This document shows positions 1 to 6,847 of a stretch of 15,723 bases of DNA, one piece after another. Location of the stretch: the NCBI GenBank assembly GCA_018262135.1, contig JAGTSD010000035.1, positions 1 through 15,723 on the forward strand, given 5' to 3'. This DNA is from Pseudomonadota bacterium (GTDB taxonomy: Bacteria > Pseudomonadota > Gammaproteobacteria > Competibacterales > Competibacteraceae). A model generated the notes under the pieces. That model saw only the letters and a program-made list of their open reading frames with translations, made no database searches and had not been told where the DNA came from. Position numbers and translations under genes: made by a program. How positions within the stretch are numbered: the stretch's first letter is position 1; each line of letters begins with the position of its first letter.

Positions 1-497
1 ACGCTCTGGACGCCCACCTGTCTGACAAGCTCATGCAACTGGTTAAAGAGGGGATGCTGCCTTTTCACGCCGTGACCAGCGACCGGTTGCAGCCGCCGCG
101 CCCCGGCGAATCCGATCCACCCCGCGCCGGGCGTTTTGCCTCGCCGGATGCCCTGCTGACGCCGTCCTACATGGCTGCCGCCGCCGTGGACCCGGACATT
201 CGCATCGAGCCGGCCTGGAAGGTCTCGATCGTGTACGGCATGCCCTGCGCCATCTACCACCAGTTGCCCGCCGCCTACTATCTGGCCGCACGCTTTCGCG
301 ATGATTTTGAAGCCGCCGTACTCCACGCGGTCAATGGGGGCGGCCAGAATCAGGCGCGCGCCATCCTGACCGGCGCTCTGGTCGGTGCTCAGGTGGGTCT
401 GTCGCGCATTCCCCAGCGGTTTCTCGACGGGCTGGAAAACGCCGCTGTTCTGGGTCGGTTGGCCGCCGACCTGGCTGCAAACCTGGAGGCTGGGTGA
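1..497 (+). CDS. ADP-ribosylglycohydrolase (DraG/ARH-like) family protein, 3' end only
   Basis: The frame is open from base 3, so the gene begins left of the window; about 164 C-terminal codons are visible, ending in TGA at 495-497. The last third matches the C-terminal helix bundle of the ADP-ribosylglycohydrolase fold: an AVLHAVN helix, a glycine-rich turn, then ILTGALVGAQVGLSRIP and a terminal L-x-x-A helix pair. Family members normally remove ADP-ribose from modified proteins or small molecules using two Mg2+ ions bound partly by a G-D-T-D motif in that turn. Here the turn reads NGGGQNQ, so the metal-binding aspartates are absent at this site. I recall divergent relatives with this turn, and infer an altered or non-hydrolase role. 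The N-terminal metal sites lie outside the window. The family call is fairly sure, the activity is not. Confidence 0.75.
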   Translation, partial: ALDAHLSDKLMQLVKEGMLPFHAVTSDRLQPPRPGESDPPRAGRFASPDALLTPSYMAAAAVDPDIRIEPAWKVSIVYGMPCAIYHQLPAAYYLAARFRDDFEAAVLHAVNGGGQNQARAILTGALVGAQVGLSRIPQRFLDGLENAAVLGRLAADLAANLEAG

Positions 498-603
498 GAT
501 TCTTGATCGAAGTGTTCGCGTATCATTGCAACCCATCCAATGGCTGACGGTCATTGGCAGTAGTGGATTACCGCATGAATTCTGACAGGTCATGGTCTCG
601 AAC

Positions 604-688
604 TGTAGGATGGATCAGCGCAGCGAAATCCACCAGCCTACAGCGGGTCTCACAGAAGGTGGATTGCGGTACGCTGACCCATCCTACG
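604..688. repeat. Imperfect inverted repeat, REP/MITE-like
   Basis: Two 31-nt arms, 604-634 and 658-688, are reverse complements at 26 of 31 positions and are separated by 23 nt. The left arm starts TGTAGGATGGATCAGCG and ends AATCCACC; the right arm mirrors it. The element lies in the non-coding interval between the first gene and the DUF3079 gene. Palindromes carrying GTAGGRTGGRT...AATCCACC are, from memory, common dispersed repeats in several gammaproteobacterial genomes. The sequence shows only this one copy, so dispersal is an inference. As RNA the arms would fold into a long stem that could also stabilise or end the upstream transcript. Confidence 0.75.
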
Positions 689-748
689 CATCAGAACCTT
701 TTTGCAGCAGCCCACTAAGCTTCAGTGGGATCGCGGTTGGAGACTGAA

Positions 749-976
749 ATGGCAAAAAAATTTCCAAGGCATGCCAAGCATCCCGAGCGAATCTGCTGGG
801 GGTGCGATAAATACTGCCCGGCCGATTCGCTGCAGTGTGGAAATGGCTCGGAACGCACGCAGCATCCGGCTGAGATCTTTGGAGAGGACTGGTACGAGTG
901 GGGACTCGACTTTGCCGAGAAACCAGCCGAAACCAGGGACCCTCGGCCCGGTAGGGCCAGCGAGCGCATGGCGTAA
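749..976 (+). CDS. DUF3079 domain protein, small Cys-containing
   Basis: A 75-aa protein. An ATG at 725 exists, but the start at 749 is preferred because GGAG at 739-742 sits 6 nt upstream and because the conserved DUF3079 segment begins there with MAKKFP. The first ~50 residues carry the family signature: K-x-P-x-H-x-K-H-P-E-R, I-C-W-G-C-D-K-Y-C, a C-G-N-G-S-E-R-T-Q-H-P block and D-W-Y-E-W-G. Four cysteines in C-x2-C-x3-C plus a later C-G-N-G suggest a small metal-binding fold, which is inference. The ~25-residue tail after the tryptophan motif looks low-complexity and may be an extension past the usual family end. Function of the family is unknown. It stands alone 29 nt before the archease gene. 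Confidence 0.8.
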   Translation: MAKKFPRHAKHPERICWGCDKYCPADSLQCGNGSERTQHPAEIFGEDWYEWGLDFAEKPAETRDPRPGRASERMA

Positions 977-1005
977 CAAGGCGAACCGAAACCCGCTGAG
1001 ATTTC

Positions 1006-1422
1006 ATGATGTCCTGGGAGCACTTCGATCACGGCGCCGACATCGGCGTGCGGGGGTACGGCGCCAGCCCGGCCGAGGCCTTCGGCCAGGCTGCCTTCGC
1101 CCTGACGGCGGTCATCACCGACCCGGCCACGGTGAACCCGAAAGTCGCGGTTCATGTCGCCTGTGAAGCGCCCGACCTGGAACTGTTGCTGGTGGACTGG
1201 CTCAACGCCCTGATCTACGAAATGGCGACTCGCAAGATGCTGTTTGGCCGCTTCGCCGTCCGCATCGCCGGCAACACCCTCCAGGGCGAGGCCTGGGGCG
1301 AGGCGGTGGATCGCGCCCGCCATCCGCTGGCGGTCGAGGTCAAGGGCGCCACCTACACCGCCCTGCGGGTGGAACAGAATCCGGCTGGCCTCTGGCTGGC
1401 CGAATGTGTGGTTGATGTCTGA
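1006..1422 (+). CDS. Archease, RtcB ligase activator
   Basis: A 138-aa archease, full length for the family. Archease speeds guanylation and turnover of the RNA ligase RtcB and binds metal through conserved acidic residues. Visible hallmarks are W-E-H-F-D-H-G-A-D near the N-terminus (Asp12), Asp39, the strongly conserved run [18 protein letters not shown] at residues 67-83, [13 protein letters not shown] at 105-117, and the terminal C-V-V-D-V with Asp137. The gene lies 19 nt before rtcB, so co-transcription is likely and the functional pairing is the established one. Either of two adjacent ATG codons (1006 or 1009) could be the start; no strong ribosome-binding site separates them. No RtcR-type regulator is visible in the window. 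Confidence 0.92.
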   Translation: MMSWEHFDHGADIGVRGYGASPAEAFGQAAFALTAVITDPATVNPKVAVHVACEAPDLELLLVDWLNALIYEMATRKMLFGRFAVRIAGNTLQGEAWGEAVDRARHPLAVEVKGATYTALRVEQNPAGLWLAECVVDV

Positions 1423-1441
1423 ACGAACCGGAGGCGATTCC

Positions 1442-2872
1442 ATGGACACCGCACGCTTGATCCGCCGTGATGAATTCACCTGGGAAATCTCCCCCAGGGG
1501 AAAAATGCGGGTGCCGGCCATCCTCTACGCCGATGAAGCCCTGATCCGCGCCATGGATGAGAAGGTATACGAACAGGCGGCCAACGTCGCCACGTTACCC
1601 GGCATTGTCCGGGCGGCTTACGCCATGCCCGACGCGCACTGGGGCTATGGCTTTCCCATCGGCGGGGTAGCGGCCTTCGATCCGGCCGCGGGTGGGGTCG
1701 TCTCCGCCGGTGGCGTCGGCTTCGATATTTCCTGCGGGGTACGCACCCTGCACACCGGCCTGCAGCGGCCGGACATCGAGGCCATCAAACCGGTTCTGGC
1801 CGAGGCCCTGTACGCCTGCATTCCCTGCGGGGTCGGCAGCACCGGCTCCATCCGCCTCAACGCTCGGGAAATGAGCGCCATGCTGACTGACGGGGCGCGC
1901 TGGGCGGTCCGGCGCGGCTATGGCACGGCGGAGGACCTGGAACGGATCGAGGAGGGGGGGCGGATGCCGGAGGCGCAGCCAGACGAGGTTTCGGATCAGG
2001 CCAAGCAGCGCCAGCGCGACGAGATGGGCACACTCGGTTCCGGCAACCACTATCTGGAAGTACAGCATGTCGCCCGGGTGTTCGAACCGGCCATCGCCGC
2101 CGCCTATGGCTTGCAGGAAGGCGACGTGGTGATCAGCATCCACTGCGGCTCGCGCGGCCTGGGCCACCAGATCGGCACCGATTTTATGAAAAAGATGCTG
2201 GCCAGCGCCGAACGCTACGGCATTCACCTGCCCGACCGGGAACTGGCCTGTGCGCCCATCGAATCACCCGTCGGGCAATCCTATCTGGGGGCGATGCGGG
2301 CCGGCATCAACTGCGCCCTGGCCAACCGCCAGATTCTCACTCACCTCACCCGCGAGGTGTTTCGCGATCTGCTGCCCGACGCACGCCTGACCTTGCTGTA
2401 CGACGTGTCGCACAACACCTGCAAGCTGGAGGAGCATGTTGTGGACGGCGTACCCCGGCGGTTGTTCGTCCATCGCAAGGGCGCTACCCGCGCTTTTGGT
2501 CCCGGCCATCCGGCGGTCGCCCCGGCCCTGCGTGCCGCCGGCCAGCCGGTGCTGATCGGCGGCACTATGGGCACGGCATCCTACGTCCTGGCCGGTACGG
2601 CCGAGAGCGAGGCCCGCAGCTTCGGTTCGGCCTGTCACGGCGCTGGCCGCGCCATGAGCCGCCATCAGGCGACCCGCCAGTGGCAGGGCCGGCAGGTGGT
2701 GGACGATCTGGCCGCGAAGGGCGTGCTGATCCGCAGCCCGTCGCTGCGCGGGGTGGCGGAGGAAGCGCCGGGAGCCTACAAGGAGGTCGGCGCGGTCGTG
2801 GACGCCGCCCACCAGGCCGGTCTGGCGCGCAAGGTGGCGCGGCTGGAGCCGCTGATCTGCATCAAGGGCTGA
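1442..2872 (+). CDS. rtcB: RtcB, RNA-splicing 3'-5' ligase
   Basis: A 476-aa GTP- and Mn2+-dependent ligase that joins RNA 2',3'-cyclic phosphate or 3'-phosphate ends to 5'-OH ends, used in RNA repair and tRNA splicing. The frame is open further upstream, but the ATG at 1442 follows GGAGGC and gives the standard N-terminus. All active-site landmarks are present: F-D-I-S-C-G with Asp95 and Cys98, G-S-G-N-H with Asn202/His203, S-I-H-C-G-S-R-G with His234, D-V-S-H-N with His324, and S-A-C-H-G-A-G-R with His399, the residue that becomes guanylylated. The enzyme should therefore be active. It is paired with the upstream archease, its known activator. The next ORF begins 7 nt after the stop, suggesting translational coupling. 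Confidence 0.96.
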   Translation: MDTARLIRRDEFTWEISPRGKMRVPAILYADEALIRAMDEKVYEQAANVATLPGIVRAAYAMPDAHWGYGFPIGGVAAFDPAAGGVVSAGGVGFDISCGVRTLHTGLQRPDIEAIKPVLAEALYACIPCGVGSTGSIRLNAREMSAMLTDGARWAVRRGYGTAEDLERIEEGGRMPEAQPDEVSDQAKQRQRDEMGTLGSGNHYLEVQHVARVFEPAIAAAYGLQEGDVVISIHCGSRGLGHQIGTDFMKKMLASAERYGIHLPDRELACAPIESPVGQSYLGAMRAGINCALANRQILTHLTREVFRDLLPDARLTLLYDVSHNTCKLEEHVVDGVPRRLFVHRKGATRAFGPGHPAVAPALRAAGQPVLIGGTMGTASYVLAGTAESEARSFGSACHGAGRAMSRHQATRQWQGRQVVDDLAAKGVLIRSPSLRGVAEEAPGAYKEVGAVVDAAHQAGLARKVARLEPLICIKG

Positions 2873-2879
2873 GATTCGC

Positions 2880-3092
2880 ATGACCCCGACCGATCGCCGC
2901 CTGGAGCGGCTGCGGCAGGCTTACCTGCGCCTGCGGGACGTGCTGCCACAGGATACCCACACTCAGGAACGGCTCTATCAGGCCTATCAGGAGCTGGGCG
3001 AACAGATGCGCGGTCTGCGCGATGCCCCGTCCGCCAGCGGCGAGCCGTACCGGGTCGTTTACGAAGCGCTGCGAGGGGAGGCCGGCGGGTAA
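2880..3092 (+). CDS. Small helical hypothetical protein in the rtcB unit
   Basis: A 70-aa protein of no family I recognise. It begins with ATG 7 nt after the rtcB stop and ends 20 nt before the prenyltransferase start, so it sits inside a tight same-strand series. It is rich in Arg, Leu, Gln and Glu; residues ~5-48 look like one or two amphipathic helices with leucine/tyrosine spacing that could form a coiled coil. There is no signal peptide, membrane segment or cysteine. Its position suggests expression with RtcB, but nothing in the protein itself ties it to RNA. It could be a conserved lineage-specific partner or a chance ORF; spacing and codon use in step with the neighbours favour a real gene. 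Confidence 0.6.
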   Translation: MTPTDRRLERLRQAYLRLRDVLPQDTHTQERLYQAYQELGEQMRGLRDAPSASGEPYRVVYEALRGEAGG

Positions 3093-3112
3093 GGACCTGG
3101 CTGGAAGGAAGA

Positions 3113-4069
3113 ATGACGAGCGCGCATCTGGAGCAGGGACTGGTGTCAGGGCAAACGAGGAGCACCGGAGCCACCGTGCGCGTCTGGCTGAAAGCGGCCC
3201 GCGCGCCCTTTCTGACGATGAGCGTCATTCACTGCCTGCTGGGAGGCCTGATCGCCCTCTGCCAGGGACCGATAGATCCAGCGCGGTTCCTCATCGCCAC
3301 CCTGGGCGTAGCAATGGCTCACGCCGCCGCCAATTTGATTGATGACTATTTCGATTTTGCCACCGGCAACCTCGCCAACAAGACCCGGCAGTTCCACGAC
3401 AGCCCGCTGATCGCCGGCCAGGTGACGCCGCGGCAGGTGGGGATCGCAGCCGTGATCTGCATCGTGCTGGCGGTCGCCGCCGGGCTCTATGCCCTCGTTC
3501 GGGGGGAAACCCCGGTACTCGGCCTGATGCTGGCCGGTGGGTTCGGCGTGCTGTTCTACACGGCCCCGCCGCTCCGGCTCAATTACCGGGGTTTCGGTGA
3601 ATTCCTGCTGTTCCTCCTGGTCGGTCCCGCCCTGATCGCCGGGATGAGCCATGTCCTGACCGGACGAATCACCGCCGGGGCGATGGTAGCCTCCATCCCG
3701 GTCGGCCTGTTCGCCACGAACGTCGTGCTGGTCAGCAACCTGTTCGATCACGATGACGACCGGCGGGCGGGGAAGGGTACCATTCCGGTCCGGTTCGGCC
3801 GGGCATTCGCCGTGCGACTGCTGGCGGCATCGTCCGCCCTGGCCTATGGTGCGATTATCGGCGGGGTGGCGTTCGGCCTGCTGCCGGTGGGGTGTCTGCT
3901 GGCCCTCCTCACCGCGCCGCTGGCGGTCGGGGTGATCGGCGCGGCCCGTGATTATCTCGACCCTGCGCGCTACACCCCGGCGATGGTCCGGGCGATCCGG
4001 CTGGCGGTGGCGGTCGGCCTGATCCTGTGCGGTGCGTATGGCTGGACGGCCCTGCATGGGTCTTTTTAA
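3113..4069 (+). CDS. UbiA-family membrane prenyltransferase
   Basis: A 318-aa integral membrane protein with about eight to nine hydrophobic segments from residue ~33 to the end. UbiA-type enzymes transfer a polyprenyl chain from its diphosphate to an aromatic or related acceptor at the inner membrane. The two Mg-diphosphate motifs are visible: N-L-I-D-D-Y-F-D at 74-81 and N-L-F-D-H-D-D-D at 209-216, each at the expected place. The MenA-like features (N-x-x-D-D-Y-x-D-x-x-T-G, and Y-T-A-P-P-L-R-L at ~149-156) suggest a 1,4-dihydroxy-2-naphthoate prenyltransferase or a relative, but no other quinone genes are nearby and the acceptor cannot be deduced. A purine-rich GGAAGGAAG lies just before the ATG. 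It closes the archease-rtcB series. Confidence 0.85.
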   Translation: MTSAHLEQGLVSGQTRSTGATVRVWLKAARAPFLTMSVIHCLLGGLIALCQGPIDPARFLIATLGVAMAHAAANLIDDYFDFATGNLANKTRQFHDSPLIAGQVTPRQVGIAAVICIVLAVAAGLYALVRGETPVLGLMLAGGFGVLFYTAPPLRLNYRGFGEFLLFLLVGPALIAGMSHVLTGRITAGAMVASIPVGLFATNVVLVSNLFDHDDDRRAGKGTIPVRFGRAFAVRLLAASSALAYGAIIGGVAFGLLPVGCLLALLTAPLAVGVIGAARDYLDPARYTPAMVRAIRLAVAVGLILCGAYGWTALHGSF

Positions 4070-4231
4070 GCAGGTCACGGCCGCTCAACCGCAACCGTGT
4101 AGCCGGGGGATGAGGTCCGACACCATCGGCAGTTGGAATCGCACCGCCAGGCGGTTGCCGTTGCTACTGTTGAATGGAACGGCCGCGCATGATTTTGGGT
4201 CAACCTTTGCTCACGTTCGGAGGCATTCCCC

Positions 4232-4753
4232 ATGAAGTGGAGCGTTCTGCCCTTGCTATTGTTCCTGGTTGCCTGTCGAACGCTGGACAGCGCGGACGGG
4301 ACCGGCGCCGACCGTATTCCGATCGGGACGCTCGCCGTTCTGCATCAGGATCTCGTCATCCCGCCCAACCAGGCCGGCGTATTCATCCAGGGTACGCCTA
4401 TCGGCGACCGCTACCGGTATGATGCCGCCTGCCGGCTGGAAGTGCTCACGGTGGACGCGACGTTCCGCACGGTGGTCGCCGACCGCTTTACTGTCGTGCG
4501 CGTCGTGCAGGACTGGGAGCGTTTTTCCCAGCGCGAAAGCGGCCTGCGCCGCGTCAGTCTGGATTATGACGGTCCGGCGCTGCTGCGGTTCTCCACGACG
4601 CTTTACCTGCAATCGGATCGCCAGCCCGACGTGTTCCGGCTGGTCTGTAGCCACTTGCAGGACAGCGGTCAGAATCCCCGCTTCCTGACCGCTGCCGAAA
4701 TCCGTACCACCTTGGCGCCGGTCATGACCTTGCAGGACGCGCCGCCGCGCTGA
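4232..4753 (+). CDS. Putative outer-membrane lipoprotein, unknown function
   Basis: A 173-aa protein. Residues 1-15 form a lipoprotein signal peptide: Lys2, a leucine-rich core, then the lipobox L-V-A-C with Cys15 as the lipidated residue. Arg at position +2 rather than Asp favours outer-membrane sorting. The mature part is mostly beta-strand-like with alternating hydrophobic residues, including P-I-G-T-L-A-V-L-H-Q-D-L at ~30-41 and a Y-R-Y-D-x-x-C-R-L segment; Cys68 and Cys139 could form a disulfide in the periplasm. I do not recognise a named domain. An AGGAGG-like GGAGG precedes the ATG by 8 nt. The gene follows a ~160-nt non-coding gap and so may have its own promoter, though none stands out. 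Confidence 0.75.
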   Translation: MKWSVLPLLLFLVACRTLDSADGTGADRIPIGTLAVLHQDLVIPPNQAGVFIQGTPIGDRYRYDAACRLEVLTVDATFRTVVADRFTVVRVVQDWERFSQRESGLRRVSLDYDGPALLRFSTTLYLQSDRQPDVFRLVCSHLQDSGQNPRFLTAAEIRTTLAPVMTLQDAPPR

Positions 4754-4779
4754 CCGACCTCACGCGCATTCATTAAAAT
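4750..4779 (+). promoter_or_regulatory. Possible sigma-70 promoter of the secreted small protein gene
   Basis: CTGACC at 4750-4755 and TAAAAT at 4774-4779 are spaced by 18 nt and would start transcription near 4786, about 29 nt before the ATG at 4815. The -10 stands out in otherwise GC-rich sequence. The -35 overlaps the stop codon of the preceding lipoprotein gene. This is pattern matching only. Confidence 0.3.
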
Positions 4780-4814
4780 AGCGCCATATCTGACATCCGG
4801 AATCGGGGGACGCC

Positions 4815-5090
4815 ATGAACTACTGGATTTGGGCGGCATTGCCAGGGCTGCTCGCCGCCCCGGCACTGGCGGCCAACAAGTGTGTGGAGATGAACGGGCG
4901 GATTTTCTACCAGGACGCGCCGTGTCCGCCGAACACGCATGGCGGCGACCTGCGTTTGAACGTCAACCGACCTTTTACCGGCCAGTCCAGCCGCCCCGCT
5001 ATGGAAGGAGCGATCACGATCACCCCCGCAAGCGACCCACAAAACGAAGCGGTGCCCGATGCACAACAGCCCCGGGATGCTCGGCCGTAG
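4815..5090 (+). CDS. Small secreted DUF4124-like protein
   Basis: A 91-aa exported protein. Residues 1-19 or 1-20 are a signal peptide ending A-P-A-L-A-A, with cleavage just before N-K-C. The mature start, K-C-V-E-M-N-G-R-I-F-Y-Q-D-A-P-C at 22-37, has the DUF4124 pattern: a short beta hairpin with an N-G-R/K turn followed by Y-x-D-x-P-C. Cys23 and Cys37 probably pair. The rest is Pro/Gln/Asp-rich and looks disordered. DUF4124 proteins are periplasmic or envelope-associated with unknown role. GGGGGA lies 6 nt upstream of the ATG. It follows the lipoprotein gene by 61 nt, and both products are predicted to act outside the cytoplasm. Confidence 0.7.
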   Translation: MNYWIWAALPGLLAAPALAANKCVEMNGRIFYQDAPCPPNTHGGDLRLNVNRPFTGQSSRPAMEGAITITPASDPQNEAVPDAQQPRDARP

Positions 5091-5130
5091 GAAATATCCG
5101 GAGGGCCACGTTCGCCTGGCCGGGCCCTGA

Positions 5131-5379
5131 CCCGGCGTATCGAACCGGACAGACCCAGGATGGCGACCCGACGGCGTTCCCGAGCGGCTGACCGTTGGTA
5201 TCTGGTTGGCTGGCCAGGTCCGCAGCGGGCGACTGGCGGCGAGCGACGATCTCGACCGGGGGGGCTTTTTTCGCCCGACCGCGCTGCCCGAGCCGCTGGC
5301 CTTTCCCACCGACCGGCAGGTGCTGGCCGAACTCCAGGCGGGTGCCTCCGACCGGATTCCCAACTCGCCCCCCGGTTGA
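5131..5379 (+). pseudogene. Possible C-terminal remnant of a Nudix hydrolase
   Basis: One frame is open from just after a TGA at 5128-5130 to TGA at 5377-5379 (82 codons) with no ATG start. Its second half reads like the tail of a Nudix-fold protein: L-T-V-G-I-W-L-A-G as a core strand, a charged A-S-D-D-L-D turn, then F-F-R-P-T-A-L-P-E-P-L-A-F-P-T-D-R-Q-V-L, close in style to the W-F-x-x-x-x-L-P-x-P-L-A-F-P-T-D-R ending I recall in that family. The catalytic Nudix box (G-x5-E-x7-R-E-U-x-E-E-x-G-U) is absent here and upstream. I infer a decayed fragment. The alternative is a chance open frame in GC-rich DNA. Apart from this, 5091-5406 shows no gene. Confidence 0.35.
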
Positions 5380-5406
5380 GAGCGCCGGTCCGGGGGTGTT
5401 CTCATT

Positions 5407-6711
5407 TCAAACGGAGAATCCCCGGCTTTCCATTTTGATGCAAAGGTTGGAAAAAAAGCGCGATTCCAGAACCGCGCTCATCAGGGTTTTCTTGACGACA
5501 GGTAAATTCAGGAAAGCGCCCAGAACTGCACGCATGTATTCATGTGTTTTGCTCTGCGGATGGCTGAAGATTTGATAGGGCAGGGTTCCCCGTTCCAGAC
5601 TTTGGGCGATCACCCGCTGAATGGTGGTTTCAGGATACAGGACCCGCTGGGGCCTTTTCACCATCCGCAGGGAACCCTTGATTTTACATTTGAGCGCACA
5701 AACTCCACAGCCAATGCAAATGCTGGAATCCACCCTGAATTGCTTTTTCTTTTTCGTGGTTGGATGCTTGATCGGTATCGCTTCGATGGCGTTGATGGGA
5801 CATGCCTTCTCGCACGCTCCGCAACCCGGACATTCTTCGTCAATAATTTCAGCCATGAAGTTTGAAGTGACCACCGTGTTGGCATAACCGAACTGACTGA
5901 TTCCCCGCAGGCAGTTGCAGCAGTCGGAACAACAGTGGCACATGAAACTCACATGGCGCTGCACGTTATCCGCGTTAAGGACCAGTCCCATCTCTTTGGA
6001 TCGCGCCAGAATTTCCAGCATCTCGGATTTGGAGGAGGGTCTGGCCAGGCCGTGATGGATCAGATAGCTGGCGCCCGAGTCGAAGGAGGTGCAGCCATCC
6101 AGCGGCACTTTGCAGGTTTTTTCTCCAGTATGATGTTTCTCATGCCGGCAGGAACAAATCCCGATGGAGTATTGATGCGCCTGCTCGATGATCGCTTCCG
6201 CCTTTTCATAGTCCAGGATCTCGGCAAATACTTCGGGAGCGAGCGATTCCTTATGGACCAGGGTCCTCATCACCGAGACCTGCTGGCCGTCTTTGAAATT
6301 GGCGGCGTACAGGGAATCATCCCCAGACAGGTACTGGTTGAACAGTTCGGCCCATCTTTTGCTCCGGGTATCCGGGCCGGTACGCATCATGGTGAATTCA
6401 AAAATGCCGATCACCATGGGGGATGGCATGTAGTGATATTCACCCTTGATTTTGATGTCGATGACCAGACCTTTGTCACAGACGATATCCAGCAATTGGC
6501 GCAGCCGCGTTTCCTCGATCCCGGTGGTCTGCTGGACTTTCCGAAAGGAGGACAAGGCATATGGCATGGCGGCCACCAGCTCGGCCTCGTCGTGAGTAAA
6601 TACCTCCTTCAGGAGCGCATAAAACGCCTCGTTGTTCGGTACGCGCATCGAAAGATGATCAATTTTTTCACCCAGGCGGGTATAAAGATCCTTCGCAACC
6701 AGATGCCCCAC
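5407..6711 (-). CDS. Cysteine-rich 4Fe-4S cluster protein with winged-helix-like N-terminus
   Basis: A 434-aa protein with a GTG start; GGAG lies 10 nt upstream. Residues ~25-95 resemble a winged-helix domain. The centre has C-S-C-R-H-E-K-H-H at 186-194, then Cys200 and Cys207. A dense cluster M-C-H-C-C-S-D-C-C-N-C-L follows, with Cys258, 260, 261, 264, 265 and 267. Two ferredoxin motifs come next: C-P-G-C-G-A-C-E-K-A-C-P (294-304) and C-I-G-C-G-V-C-A-L-K-C-K (332-342), the latter with Lys where Pro is usual. The layout matches a family of cytoplasmic 4Fe-4S proteins common in anaerobes and archaea whose reaction is unknown. Redox or metal sensing is inference. Base composition is clearly nearer 50 % GC than its neighbours, which hints at horizontal acquisition. 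It has no operon partner. Confidence 0.85.
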   Translation of the reverse strand: MGHLVAKDLYTRLGEKIDHLSMRVPNNEAFYALLKEVFTHDEAELVAAMPYALSSFRKVQQTTGIEETRLRQLLDIVCDKGLVIDIKIKGEYHYMPSPMVIGIFEFTMMRTGPDTRSKRWAELFNQYLSGDDSLYAANFKDGQQVSVMRTLVHKESLAPEVFAEILDYEKAEAIIEQAHQYSIGICSCRHEKHHTGEKTCKVPLDGCTSFDSGASYLIHHGLARPSSKSEMLEILARSKEMGLVLNADNVQRHVSFMCHCCSDCCNCLRGISQFGYANTVVTSNFMAEIIDEECPGCGACEKACPINAIEAIPIKHPTTKKKKQFRVDSSICIGCGVCALKCKIKGSLRMVKRPQRVLYPETTIQRVIAQSLERGTLPYQIFSHPQSKTHEYMRAVLGAFLNLPVVKKTLMSAVLESRFFSNLCIKMESRGFSV

Positions 6712-6847
6712 GAGGTTCTTGCTCCGTTGAATGTTTCGTAATCACCACCGTCATGCGTTAGGCCATCGCCCGTCCCTCCGGCTGGCCAGCACGATGGGCG
6801 GGGTCTCATCCAGCCGATGGAACTGACTTGTCGGCGGGGGGATTTGG

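Noticed and set aside
711..729. CCCACT-N7-AGTGGG hairpin before the DUF3079 gene as an attenuator
   Set aside because: Only 6 bp, no U tract and no competing structure; probably chance.
715..1521. 268-codon minus-strand open frame across the DUF3079 and archease genes
   Set aside because: It overlaps two genes with clear family signatures on the other strand, has no family likeness itself, and is a typical antisense open frame of GC-rich DNA.
3146..4078. 310-codon minus-strand open frame opposite the prenyltransferase
   Set aside because: Its composition (Arg, Gln, Asp, Gly, Pro) is the antisense image of a membrane protein gene; the plus strand carries both prenyltransferase motifs.
5369..5396. 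Hairpin CCCCCGG...CCGGGGG as a terminator between convergent genes
   Set aside because: The loop is 14 nt and there is no T run on either side, so it cannot be supported as an intrinsic terminator.
5935..6741. 268-codon plus-strand open frame opposite the 4Fe-4S gene
   Set aside because: It is antisense to a gene with four clear cysteine motifs and resembles no family.
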